Part shown: one piece after another, positions 27,373-35,602 of the stretch
How positions within the stretch are numbered: the first letter of the stretch is position 1
Layout of the letters: the number at the start of each line of letters is the position of its first letter
From: Streptomyces hawaiiensis
Lineage (GTDB): Bacteria > Actinomycetota > Actinomycetes > Streptomycetales > Streptomycetaceae
NCBI RefSeq assembly: GCF_004803895.1
Contig: NZ_CP021978.1
Coordinates: forward strand, 992,001 to 1,056,000
Reading direction: 5' to 3'
Length of the DNA stretch: 64,000 bases
Made by a program: the position numbers and the translations under genes
Notes under the pieces: model-generated
Databases searched by the model: none
The model's input: only the letters and a program-made list of their open reading frames with translations
Told to the model about the DNA's origin: nothing

Positions 27373-28600
27373 GGGGGGATGGAGCCACTCACTTAACGTC
27401 CTCGGCGTACGGGACGTGGGTCTCGAATGGGACGAGTGGGCTTGCAAAACCCGTGCCGCCGCAGGGCAGTTGACGGTCCGGACCGACGTGGCGATGTATC
27501 CGACGTGGCCCTTCATCGGCCGCATGCGCGGGCTCATCGCCTCACCGCCGTGCCAGGCGTGGAGCATGGCCGGCAAACGCCTCGGCCTATTGGACCAGCC
27601 GCTGGTGCACGCGGCGGTCGAGGACCTGGCCGCTGGACGCGACACCCGCGAAAGCCTCCTCGCCGCGTGCCGTGACGAGCGCTCCCTGCTCGCAGCTGAG
27701 CCGATGCGCTACCTGCACGCCCTCAACACGGTCGGCGAGCCCGACTGGGTCGCCATGGAGGAGGTGCCGGACGTCCTGCCCCTGTGGAAGCAGTACGCCG
27801 CGATCCTGCGTACCTGGGGTTACTCGGTATGGGCCGGGATCCTCAACGCCGCCGACTACGGCGTCCCCCAGACGAGAAGGCGGGCGATCCTGCTCGCGTC
27901 GCGCACCCGTACCGCCGAACCTCCCCCGCCCACGCACGCCAAGACCGCCGAGCCGGAGAGCCTGTTCGGGCCGGGCCGCGCCCGGTGGGTGTCCATGGCC
28001 GAGGCCCTCGGCTGGGGCGCCACCGACCGCCCGGTGCCGACCGTGTGCGCCGGCGGCGGCCCCGGAGGAGGAGCCGAGCCATTCCCGTCCGGCTCACGCA
28101 AGGCCCTCATCGACGCCCGTAACCGCGGCACCTGGACACCACAGCCCGGCCCGGAGCACGTCCTGCAGCGCCATCGCGGCGGTACTGGCCGGGCACACCG
28201 GCATGGTCTCCGGGTGAACCGCCCGGCACCGGCGCCCGCCTCCGCGGAGCACCGCTGGTCCTGGTCGCTGCGCAGCAACAACCAGGCCAACGCCACCATC
28301 CGCAGCGTGGACGAGCCCGCCGGCACCTTGTTCTTCGGACACCGCGCGAACGAGTGCACCTGGGTCGCCGAACCCACACACGCCCCGGACGGCAACTCAC
28401 TGCCACCGGACCCGATCCGGATCACCGCCCAGGAAGCCAGCCTCCTGCAGTCCTTTCCTGCCGACTACCCGTGGCAGGGCAACAAAGGCCAGATCTTCAG
28501 CCAGATCGGCAACGCCGTCCCGCCACGGCTGGCCGCGCACCTGCTGGCCCCGCACCTGGGCAAGACCCTCACCCCCGACGACTTCGCCCTGGCTGCCTAA
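27373..28600 (+). pseudogene. C5-cytosine DNA methyltransferase, 3' part of an interrupted gene
   Basis: The larger part of a methyltransferase whose first ten codons lie at 17941-17969; the rejoined gene would encode 418 residues. Motif IV is intact (ASPPCQAWSMAGKR, catalytic Cys70 of the rejoined protein), as are the motif VI region (AMEEVPDVLP), motif VIII (PQTRRRAILLAS) and motifs IX-X (FSQIGNAVPPRLAAHLL). Without motif I the product should not bind SAM. GTG 27416 could start a shorter protein, but it would be inactive. The recognition sequence is unknown. No restriction endonuclease is adjacent, which fits an orphan methyltransferase of a mobile element. Confidence 0.85.
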
Positions 28601-29800
28601 ATGCCCCACCCCACTGACCCATACGAGGATGACGACCTCGACGACCTGCCCGACACCCATCCGCCGCAGCCCGTGCGCTTCGCCGAGCAGGCCCTCCTCG
28701 GTGCCCTCCTCCTCGATCCGCACCGTCTCGGCGACGTGACCGGCATCGCCTCCGACTCGTTTTCCACCGCCGCACATGCCGCCCTGTTCGCCGCGATCAG
28801 CTCCCTGCCGCCGCCCGACCCTGCCGAGCACGTGAAGAACACCAACTGGCTCAACCAGGTGCTCGCCACGGGACGCGAGCAGGCGCGCGGGCTGACCGCC
28901 TCCTACCTGCACACGCTCATCCAGGTCTGCCCCTGGCCCCGCCACGCACCGGCCTACGCGCGGATGGTCGAGGCCGAACGCGCCCGCCGCCGTCTGCAGA
29001 GTGCCGCCGAACGCCTCGTCCAGACCGTCCATGACGCCTCCCTCCCGCACCCCGTCCAGACGGTGCTCGCCGCAGCCGACGCCCTCGCGGCGGTCGTGGA
29101 CGACATCGCGAGCCGCTTCCCACCGCGCGCCGGCGTCCTGCCCCGCACCCCAGCACCGCCGCCAGCCATCACGCCCGACTACGCCGAGGCAGTCGAGGAG
29201 GAGCAACTGCTACTCGCGACCGCCACCGCCCACCCCGCAGACATCGAGTCCGTGCGGTGGCTGCTCCCCGACGACTTCAACCTGCCCTTGCATGCCGGCC
29301 TGTGGCAGTGCCTGACCGCCCTGGCCCGCCGCCGCGAGCCCATCCACCCCGTCACGGTCCTATGGGAAGCCCAGCAGCGCGGCCTGCTGGACGACAGCTG
29401 TGAACCGGGCGAGGTCCTCCGCATGCTGGCCGAACCGGCCGGTTCCGTCGAGCACTGGGGCGAGCGCGCCCTGCAGCGCTCCCTCCTGACCACAGCCGAA
29501 CACACCGGCCTGCGCATCGAGGCGTACGCCGGTGACCCGGCGAACACCCCGTTGCAACTCGTCGTCGGTGCCCGCCGCGCCCTCGTCGACATCGCCGCCG
29601 TCCGCACCCGCCGGCAGCACGCCACCGGAGCCACCCCGCCACAACGGCGGCGACCAGCGCCCACCACCCGCGCCGGCCCGCCGACCACCACGGTCGCGCA
29701 CGCCGCCCGGTCCACACGAGCAACCCGATACCCCCCGCGTCGCCGGTGGCCGGACCCGAAAGGCCCGGCCACCGGCAGAACAGACGAGACCCCCACGTGA
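28601..29800 (+). CDS. DnaB-like helicase N-terminal domain protein
   Basis: 399 residues, starting right after the methyltransferase TAA. Two repeats of the DnaB N-terminal (DnaG-interacting) domain are visible: residues 25-125 (RFAEQALLGALLLDPHRLGD) and 195-300 (EEEQLLLATATAHPADIESV). A Pro/Arg-rich disordered tail follows. There is no RecA-like helicase domain, so it is not a helicase; it may load or sequester replication proteins for a mobile element. Its last codons overlap the GTG of the next ORF. Confidence 0.75.
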   Translation: MPHPTDPYEDDDLDDLPDTHPPQPVRFAEQALLGALLLDPHRLGDVTGIASDSFSTAAHAALFAAISSLPPPDPAEHVKNTNWLNQVLATGREQARGLTASYLHTLIQVCPWPRHAPAYARMVEAERARRRLQSAAERLVQTVHDASLPHPVQTVLAAADALAAVVDDIASRFPPRAGVLPRTPAPPPAITPDYAEAVEEEQLLLATATAHPADIESVRWLLPDDFNLPLHAGLWQCLTALARRREPIHPVTVLWEAQQRGLLDDSCEPGEVLRMLAEPAGSVEHWGERALQRSLLTTAEHTGLRIEAYAGDPANTPLQLVVGARRALVDIAAVRTRRQHATGATPPQRRRPAPTTRAGPPTTTVAHAARSTRATRYPPRRRWPDPKGPATGRTDETPT

Positions 29801-29973
29801 CTCCCACCATCGACGCCCACGTCCGCCTCGACACCCACCCCACTCACCCGAGCGCCGTGCAGGCCGTCCTGACCGGCACGCAGGCCCGCGTCGCCCTCAT
29901 GGCTCTGGAGGCTGCCGACTGGAGCGTCGCCGCCACCAACGTCCTGGTTCTGGCCCGCATCGATCACGAGGAG
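29797..29973 (+). pseudogene. Conserved mobile-element protein, truncated by an IS remnant
   Basis: GTG 29797 overlaps the previous stop. The frame reads PTIDAHVRLDTHPTHPSAVQ and MALEAADWSVAATNVLVLAR, then IDHEE, and enters IS-derived sequence at 29974. It looks like the first quarter of a conserved Streptomyces protein of unknown function encoded near such methyltransferase genes. The rest is not in the window. Confidence 0.5.
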
Positions 29974-30091
29974 TCTCAGAGGTCGTTTTATCCAGATATT
30001 TTATCCCGGAATGAGTGTTTAATCCCCGGATGTCAGGGTCGCGCCAGGAGAGGGCGGCATCGCCGGCCAGGCACACCAGTCCAGGCCGCAT
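29974..30091 (-). mobile_element. End remnant of an IS5-type element
   Basis: The minus strand encodes LAGDAALSWRDPDIRG, matching the C-terminal LTGEATISWRDSTST of the transposase at 31195-32313. The outer terminus TCTCAGAGGTCGTTTTATCC resembles that element's TCTGAGAGGTCGTTTTCTCC. Only about 120 bases survive. Confidence 0.7.
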
Positions 30092-30185
30092 CCTCGCTTT
30101 CCGGACCCGGGAACGGTTCTGACTCCCGGCTCACGGCAGATTCCCTGCTGGCCGCCCATCCCTGTAATCAACTCCGTTTGTTTCA

Positions 30186-30227
30186 TTGACATCTCACTCG
30201 GAATACCTACCGTTGGGAGCGCTCCCA
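30186..30227 (+). promoter_or_regulatory. Promoter with a perfect CebR operator
   Basis: TTGACA (30186-30191), 16 bp, then TACCGT (30208-30213) form a sigma-A-like promoter. TGGGAGCGCTCCCA (30214-30227) follows, the exact palindrome bound by the cellobiose-responsive repressor CebR in Streptomyces. It overlaps the expected transcription start, so cello-oligosaccharides should relieve repression of the LPMO gene. Confidence 0.88.
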
Positions 30228-30259
30228 TGACAGCCTTGCAACTGGAAGGAGTCCCCCAC

Positions 30260-30931
30260 ATGCGCAAACAGAGTCCGTTAGCCGGGCGTTTGTCGCCCCT
30301 CCGCCGGCCTCTCCAGGCGTTCGTCATGCTGTTCGCCGTGGTTGTCGGCGCACTCACCTGGTCGGCCCCCGCCCAGGCTCACGGCACCGTCGTCGGCCCC
30401 GCCACCCGCGCGTACCAGTGCTGGAAGACGTGGGGCAACAACCACACGAACCCGGCCATGCAGACCCAAGACCCCATGTGTTGGCAGGCCTTCCAGGCCA
30501 ACCCCGACACCATGTGGAACTGGATGAGCGCGCTCCGCGACGGCCTCGGTGGCCAGTTCCAGGCACGGACCCCCGACGGGACGCTCTGCAGCAACAACCT
30601 CTCGAGGAACGCCAGCCTGAACAAGCCCGGACCGTGGAAGACCACCACCGTCGGCAATAACTTCTCGGTCCACCTGTACGACCAGGCGTCCCACGGTGCC
30701 GACTACTTCAAGGTCTACGTGAGCAAGCAGGGCTTCAACCCCAAGACGCAGACCCTGGGCTGGAGCAACCTCGACTTCATCACGCAGACCGGCCGCTTCG
30801 CCCCGGCGCAGAACATCACGTTCCCTGTCCAGACCTCCGGCTACACCGGACACCACATCCTGTTCGTGATCTGGCAGGCCTCGCACCTCGACCAGGCCTA
30901 CATGTGGTGCAGCGACGTGAACTTCGGCTGA
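30260..30931 (+). CDS. AA10 lytic polysaccharide monooxygenase
   Basis: A secreted copper enzyme that oxidatively cleaves crystalline cellulose or chitin. The signal peptide ends APAQA-H, so the mature protein starts with the His of the copper histidine brace (HGTVVGPATRAYQCW). The second brace His lies in GHHILFVIWQASHLDQA. Paired Cys residues and a C-terminal AYMWCSDVNFG are typical of single-domain AA10s; no CBM is attached. ATG 30260 has AAGGAG eight bases upstream and gives a normal signal peptide; ATG 30227 would overlap the CebR box. Control by CebR suggests cellulose as substrate. Confidence 0.92.
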   Translation: MRKQSPLAGRLSPLRRPLQAFVMLFAVVVGALTWSAPAQAHGTVVGPATRAYQCWKTWGNNHTNPAMQTQDPMCWQAFQANPDTMWNWMSALRDGLGGQFQARTPDGTLCSNNLSRNASLNKPGPWKTTTVGNNFSVHLYDQASHGADYFKVYVSKQGFNPKTQTLGWSNLDFITQTGRFAPAQNITFPVQTSGYTGHHILFVIWQASHLDQAYMWCSDVNFG

Positions 30932-32078
30932 GCCGCAAAGCACGCACACGACACCGGCCTCTGCCGGGCGCCGGTAACCCGCCGTCCGGCCGACCGAGCC
31001 CCGTCGGGGCAGGGGCCCCATTGGTCACCCTGCCCCGACAGGGCTTCCTGCGTTCCTCACTTGACTCTGTCGGGGATCTTGGATGGTCGGACTCAACTGC
31101 CGAGGACCGCCAGGACTTCGACCGGGGAATCTCGTTCTGGTCCAGGAAGGTCTGGAAGGCGGTCGGCGGTCTCGGCGAAGAGGGTTTCTCGTCGCTGAGA
31201 GACCGTTTCTCTCGTTGCTTCATCCCGGTACTACGTTTTTGATCCGTTGATGTCGAGTCGCGCCAGGAGATGGTGGCCTCGCCGGTGAGGCGGCGGGCCA
31301 TCAGGTCGGTCATGGCGAGGTGGATCATGGCTTCGGAGCGGGCGGGCAGGGTTTCATAGTCGCGGGCCAGGCGGCGGTGGAACATCAGCCACCCGTAGGT
31401 CCGCTCCACGGTCCAGCGCTTGGGCAGCGGGGAGAATCCCTTGGATCCGGGGGTGCGTTGGACGATTTCCATGTCGATGCCGACGGTGGCGGCATGCTCG
31501 ACGAGGTGCTGGCGGTAGCCGCCGTCCACCCAGACCTTGCGAATGGTGGGGTGGGCGACGGCGACCTGCTCGATCAGGTGGGTGCCGGCCGCGGAGTCCT
31601 GCACGCTCGCGGCCGTGACCAGCAGTCCGAGGGTGTCGGTAACGATGCTCCGCTTGCGGCCGACGATCTTCTTCGCCGCGTCCGTGCCCTGCCCGGCGGC
31701 CGGGACGCTGGTGGAGGTCTTCACGCTCTGCGCGTCGATCACGCACGCGGACGGCTCCGCTCCCTTGCCCTCCCGCTGCCGTAACAGCCCGCGCAGTGTG
31801 CCGGTGATCTGGGGGAACACACCGTCCTTCTGCCACTTGGCAAAGTAGCCGTACACGGTTTCCCAGGGCGGGAAGTCGTGCGGCAGATAGCGCCACTGCA
31901 CCCCGGTGCGGTCTACGTACAGGATCGCGTTCATGATCTCGCGCAGGTCGTGCTCGGGCGGGCGTCCGATGTTCAGCGCATGCCGGCGCCGCTCGGCCCG
32001 CCAGGCGCCCAGCACCGGCTCGATCAACTCCCAGCGCGCGTCGGACAGATCACTCGGATACGGACGACGTTCGGTCAT
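30816..32078 (-). CDS. IS5-family transposase (DDE)
   Basis: From ATG 32078 the protein reads RPYPSDLSDARWELIEPVLG (DUF4096-like N-terminus) and then the DDE core: CVIDAQSVKT, WVDGGYRQHL and TVERTYGWLMFHRR. The conserved part ends at SWRDSTST near 31240. No stop occurs at the IS end: the frame passes through the terminal repeat and stops at 30816, opposite the end of the LPMO gene. The extra residues are chance sequence. The related remnant at 29974 also reads through its end, so this family may take its stop codon from the target. Confidence 0.75.
   Translation of the reverse strand: MTERRPYPSDLSDARWELIEPVLGAWRAERRRHALNIGRPPEHDLREIMNAILYVDRTGVQWRYLPHDFPPWETVYGYFAKWQKDGVFPQITGTLRGLLRQREGKGAEPSACVIDAQSVKTSTSVPAAGQGTDAAKKIVGRKRSIVTDTLGLLVTAASVQDSAAGTHLIEQVAVAHPTIRKVWVDGGYRQHLVEHAATVGIDMEIVQRTPGSKGFSPLPKRWTVERTYGWLMFHRRLARDYETLPARSEAMIHLAMTDLMARRLTGEATISWRDSTSTDQKRSTGMKQREKRSLSDEKPSSPRPPTAFQTFLDQNEIPRSKSWRSSAVESDHPRSPTESSEERRKPCRGRVTNGAPAPTGLGRPDGGLPAPGRGRCRVRALRLSRSSRRCTTCRPGRGARPARSRTGCGVRCSRRSGQGT
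30997..31045 (+). terminator. Terminator of the LPMO gene
   Basis: A long stem, AGCCCCGTCGGGGCAGGG paired with CCCTGCCCCGACAGGGCT (one mismatch), around a 13-base loop, about 65 bases after the LPMO stop. Confidence 0.75.
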
Positions 32079-32313
32079 GACCTGGACGTACCGCCGGTCC
32101 GGGGCGTGCGCCCAGGCGTGCACCGCAAGCAGCGGAAGCACGGGCCACACGACGGGCGTCCTGGGATGAGACAGGCGCAAGCCACATCCCGTCCCAGCCG
32201 TCACCCCATGCGGCGCATCCGCCACATCCACTCCACCAGACCCGCAGGGATAATGACATCCGATCGAAAAGACCTGGATGAAGCGGATCTCACAGGAGAA
32301 AACGACCTCTCAG
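31195..32313 (-). mobile_element. IS5-type insertion sequence, about 1.1 kb
   Basis: The ends are imperfect inverted repeats: CTGAGAGACCGTTTCTCTC on the plus strand at 31195 and CTGAGAGGTCGTTTTCTCC on the minus strand from 32313. One transposase gene fills the interior. The right end is touched by another inserted element at 32312. No target duplication could be fixed. Confidence 0.75.
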
Positions 32314-32366
32314 ACCGCGTTTGAGATCTGCCGTGCGTGTGCGATGGAGCGGTCGTTGAGCTCCGC

Positions 32367-32747
32367 GTGAGTGGTGTTGGGGGCGGGTATCCGTCGGACT
32401 TGACGGACGAGCAGTGGACGCTGGTGGAGCCGTTGCTGCCGCCGGCGCGGGTAGGACCAAAGGGCGGCCGGCGGCAGAAGCATCCGCGGCGTCGGATCGT
32501 GGACGCGATCTTCTACGTGGTGCGGACAGGGTGCGCTTGGCGGCAGCTGCCGAAAGACTTTCCGCCCTGGCCTCTCACCGCCCACCGCCGCCTCACCCGG
32601 GACTACGAGACCATTCCGGCCCGGTCCGAGACCGTGATCCGCTGGGCAATGATCGGCATCATGGTCCGCCGCCTCACCCGCGGCCGACCGTCGACGCGGC
32701 CGGGCCCGCACCCGCTTGTACGCACCGCAGCCGGGCAAGCTATTTGA
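32367..32747 (+). pseudogene. IS5-family transposase with a large internal deletion
   Basis: The N-terminal part (GGYPSDLTDEQWTLVEPLLP, then RTGCAWRQLPKDFPPW) is joined at about 32571 directly to the C-terminal part (HRRLTRDYETIPARSETVIR). Most of the catalytic DDE domain, some 150 residues, is missing. It cannot catalyse transposition, so this cassette depends on an intact relative. Confidence 0.8.
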
Positions 32748-32748
32748 C

Positions 32749-33153
32749 TCAGCTGAGCGATTCGAGGTCGTCGGGCGTGCCGTCAAGGGCAGGACCACAG
32801 CCTGGGGGGAGATGCGAGGCCACGAGTTCCACGGCCTCATCGGCAGTAACAGCGCCACCGATCTGCTCCCGCCCCGAACCGCGCGGCTCATGCAGTCGAC
32901 GAACACGGAAGTGCCGTTCGCCATCGTAGGGGAAGATCGAGGGCAGGTCTTGCGACCAAGGGAAGCGGGTGCACCGGCTGAACTGCAGCGATCCATGGCT
33001 GACCAGCGGAAACAGAGCCCGGAGGGCAGGGTTTGCGTATGCCGCCTCTACCAGAGCCGTGTCGATGAGGTTCGCGTCCATTTCCCGCACGACCTGCCAC
33101 TTGGCTGCCACAGGGTCATCTGGCGCTGTCCCGAGTATGTCCTTCTCCATCAT
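32749..33153 (-). CDS. DUF6193-like protein, short form
   Basis: 134 residues reading ALVEAAYANPALRALFPLVS, HGSLQFSRCTRFPWS and TADEAVELVASHLPPGCGPA. This matches the C-terminal part of Streptomyces DUF6193 proteins ('natural product biosynthesis' family; no proven role). The full family is longer, so this may be a truncated copy picked up between IS ends. Start at ATG 33153 or 33150 has no clear ribosome site. It is antisense to the transposase remnant. Confidence 0.55.
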   Translation of the reverse strand: MMEKDILGTAPDDPVAAKWQVVREMDANLIDTALVEAAYANPALRALFPLVSHGSLQFSRCTRFPWSQDLPSIFPYDGERHFRVRRLHEPRGSGREQIGGAVTADEAVELVASHLPPGCGPALDGTPDDLESLS

Positions 33154-33334
33154 GCTCGGACGTTAGCTGACTCTGCAACGGCCGGTTGGGCCGCCGTTCG
33201 CCTTCTTCGCTGATGAGGAACTGCTTCACCGGTACCGCACCTGCCACCTCCGGCAGGTAGCTCCCCTCAACAGCACTGGCCACTCCGGCGACACCTCAGC
33301 CGCAAGACAGAGCAGATCTCAAACGCGGTCTCAG

Positions 33335-33613
33335 AGACCGTCACCCCTACCTAAACGGACCCGCAGGATCGGGCACTCCTCCGGCCGTCGTCCAAGCCAG
33401 CGCAAAGATCCTCATACCCGTCCCCCCAGGTCCACTCACACCACACCGCGGGCAGCGCAGAATCCGCCTGCCTACGGCTCCTCGTTGCCGTTCTTTCAGG
33501 TAGCTGTACGGCTGGCGCCGGGGGCACGCGTCGGCGTGAGGCAGGTGATCCGTCCCCGGGGGGCCGACGATGTGACGCCGTCATCCACACCCTGTCGGGC
33601 GCCTGGCCGTTGT
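33335..33613. other. Intergenic, no gene recognised
   Basis: About 280 bases between the cassette and the end of the GntR gene. No conserved frame, hairpin or promoter stands out. Confidence 0.35.
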
Positions 33614-34282
33614 TCAGCTGGGGCCGGTGTTTCCGGTGACCACATCGACGGCGTGACGACGATGGGCGGCGAAGAGTTCGAGGGCACTGTCGGTGTCCCG
33701 GACGCGCAGGGCTGTGACGAGCTCACGGTGTTCTCGCGGAATGCGGCCGAGGTAGCCCTCGGTGTTGCGGCCGATCCGGGTCAGCAGGAAGAGGTGGACC
33801 TGGCACCGTATCCCCTCCCAGGCGTCGACGAGACGCTGGTGGCGGGCGGAGGCGAAGACGGCGTCGTGGAAGGCGATGTCGAGGCGGACCATCTCGTGCT
33901 CGTCGTCGGCGCGCTCCATCAAAGCGGCGACCTTGTCGAGGGAGGCGAGGTCCTCGTCGGAGGCGAGTTCGATCACACGCCGCACGGCCAGATCCTCCAG
34001 CGCGCCGCGGAGGCTGGTGAGCTCGGCGACGTCCTCGGGCGACAGCGTCGTCACCGTGGTGCCCCGGTGCCACGCGCAGTGGACCAGGCCCTCACGTTCC
34101 AGTACCCGCAGCGCCTCGCGCACCGGCCCGCGGCTGACCTGAAGTACGCCGGACAGCTCCACTTCGCGCAGCTGCGCCCCGGGTGCGTAGGTCCCGGTGA
34201 AGATGGCCTCCCGGATCCGGTCCGCAACCTCGTCGGCCAAGCCCCGGCGTCGCGCCGGGGGCACTTTGCCCTGCTCACTCAT
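33614..34282 (-). CDS. GntR-family regulator, FadR/FCD type
   Basis: 222 residues. The winged helix-turn-helix (LADEVADRIREAIFTGTYAP, then VSRGPVREALRVLEREGLV) is followed by an all-helical FCD effector domain whose metal-binding His/Asp positions include DIAFHDAVF and REHRELVTAL. ATG 34282 is preferred because GGGG lies five bases before it; ATG 34285 is adjacent. It is transcribed away from the VOC gene across two palindromes and probably represses both directions until a small organic acid or related ligand binds. Confidence 0.9.
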   Translation of the reverse strand: MSEQGKVPPARRRGLADEVADRIREAIFTGTYAPGAQLREVELSGVLQVSRGPVREALRVLEREGLVHCAWHRGTTVTTLSPEDVAELTSLRGALEDLAVRRVIELASDEDLASLDKVAALMERADDEHEMVRLDIAFHDAVFASARHQRLVDAWEGIRCQVHLFLLTRIGRNTEGYLGRIPREHRELVTALRVRDTDSALELFAAHRRHAVDVVTGNTGPS

Positions 34283-34303
34283 CATTTCCCCTTCTCGATG
34301 TTC

Positions 34304-34342
34304 TAATGTTAACATTCAGCTCGTGTCGCAATGTCAACATTA
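34304..34342. promoter_or_regulatory. Paired GntR operators in the divergent promoter
   Basis: TAATGTTAACATT (34304-34316) contains a perfect 12-bp palindrome. AATGTCAACATTA (34330-34342) is a one-mismatch version about 25 bp away, centre to centre. Such AT-rich TnnTnAnnA palindromes are typical of FadR/FCD GntR regulators. They sit just before the regulator start and 50-90 bp before the VOC gene. Confidence 0.75.
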
Positions 34343-34391
34343 GGACAATGTCTCGGCCATACCTGGGTCGCAGCACAGGAAGGGCAGTGCA

Positions 34392-34823
34392 ATGACCGTT
34401 CTCGACTCCCCGATCCCGCGGTTCCACCTGGCCGTGCCGGTCGACGACCTGGCCGCCGCACGCCGCTTCTACGGGGAGGTGCTGGGCCTTGAGGAGGGTC
34501 GCAGCGCGGACACCTGGGTGGACTGGAACCTGCACGGCCACCAGTTCGTCACCCACCTCGCGCCCGAGCGTGCGCAGCGCATACACAACCCGGTCGACGG
34601 CCACGACGTCCCCGTGCCGCACTTCGGCCTGATCCTGACGATCGAGAGGTTCCACGAGCTCGCCGAGCGGCTGGGCGCGGCTGGCACGGAGTTCGTCATC
34701 GAGCCCTATGTGCGCTTCGAGGGCCAGAAGGGCGAGCAGTGGACCATGTTCCTCCTCGACCCGGCCGGCAATGCCCTGGAGTTCAAGGCGTTCGCCGACG
34801 ACTCCCAGGTCTTCGCCGTCTGA
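34392..34823 (+). CDS. VOC-family protein (glyoxalase/bleomycin-resistance fold)
   Basis: 143 residues with two beta-alpha-beta-beta-beta halves ([37 protein letters not shown]). Likely metal ligands are His12, the His in VPHFGL and the final Glu in [11 protein letters not shown] proteins are lyases, dioxygenases or isomerases; the substrate is not evident. It is first in the cluster opposite the GntR gene. Confidence 0.85.
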   Translation: MTVLDSPIPRFHLAVPVDDLAAARRFYGEVLGLEEGRSADTWVDWNLHGHQFVTHLAPERAQRIHNPVDGHDVPVPHFGLILTIERFHELAERLGAAGTEFVIEPYVRFEGQKGEQWTMFLLDPAGNALEFKAFADDSQVFAV

Positions 34824-34881
34824 CACCAGCGTTGTGCCCCTCGTACGACCTCCGCACGTTGCAAGAGATGAGGAGAAGATC

Positions 34882-35556
34882 ATGAAGGTATTCCAGATCG
34901 GCGCCGCCGGAGGTGTCGGCCGCCGGCTCGCGGAACTGCTCACCGCCCGGGGCGATGAGGTGAGCGGCATGCACCGCTCCCCGGAACAGGCCGACCCGGT
35001 CCGGGCCTCCGGCGCCACCCCGGTCACCGGTGACCTGATCGAGGACTCCGCGGAGGAACTCGCGGCCAAGTTCGCCGGGCATGACGCGGTGGTGTTCTCG
35101 GCCGGTGCCCACGGCACCGGCATGGACAAGACGACGCTGATCGACGGCCGCGGCGTGGAGAAGGCCGCCGACGCCGCGGTGCGTGCCGGCGTCCGACGGT
35201 TCGTGCTCGTCTCGGTGTTCCCCGACGCCCTGCGCGACCAGGCGCCCGCCGAGGGCTTCGAGCACTACATGAAGGTCAAGAAGACCGCCGACGTGTATCT
35301 CACCAGCACCGGGCTCGACTGGCTGATCGTCCGGCCCGGCACCCTGCTGGACGAGCCGGGCACCGGACGGGTCGCCGCCGGATGGGCCGTCGAGTACGGC
35401 GACGTGCCCCGTGACGACGTCGCCGCGTTCATCGACGCCGCCCTGCACGAACCGGCCCTGAGCCGCGTCATCGTCGAACTCACCTCGGGTGACGCCCCCG
35501 TCGCCGACGCCGTCGCCCAGCTGGCGACCGCAGCAACACCTCGACACACCGCCTGA
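34882..35556 (+). CDS. NAD(P)H-binding Rossmann protein (atypical SDR)
   Basis: 224 residues. The N-terminal dinucleotide-binding motif is VFQIGAAGGVGRRLAELL, followed by DAVVFSAGAHG, RFVLVSVFPDAL and DWLIVRPGTLLDEPGTGRV, the pattern of SDR_a5/NmrA-like proteins. AGGAGAAG precedes ATG 34882. It resembles the protein at 36032, suggesting two related oxidoreductases or redox sensors in one operon. Confidence 0.88.
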   Translation: MKVFQIGAAGGVGRRLAELLTARGDEVSGMHRSPEQADPVRASGATPVTGDLIEDSAEELAAKFAGHDAVVFSAGAHGTGMDKTTLIDGRGVEKAADAAVRAGVRRFVLVSVFPDALRDQAPAEGFEHYMKVKKTADVYLTSTGLDWLIVRPGTLLDEPGTGRVAAGWAVEYGDVPRDDVAAFIDAALHEPALSRVIVELTSGDAPVADAVAQLATAATPRHTA

Positions 35557-35602
35557 GCCCCCGGCGCGCCCCCACTGATCCTCACGCAAGAGGAGAAACA
35601 CC

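Larger units (their letters stand above)
32312..33331 (+). mobile_element. Non-autonomous IS5-type cassette carrying a DUF6193 gene
   Basis: AGACCGCGTTTGAGATCTGC at 32312-32331 is exactly repeated in inverted form at 33312-33331, giving a 1020-bp unit. CTCAG occurs just outside or at both ends (32309-32313 and 33330-33334), consistent with insertion at CTNAG. Inside are an internally deleted transposase gene and a DUF6193-like ORF. The unit lies at the very end of the neighbouring IS, as if it had inserted there. Confidence 0.75.

Noticed and set aside
27416..28600. Cytosine methyltransferase as a complete gene starting at GTG 27416
   Set aside because: It would lack motif I and the SAM site; the missing start is found at 17941 across the inserted element.
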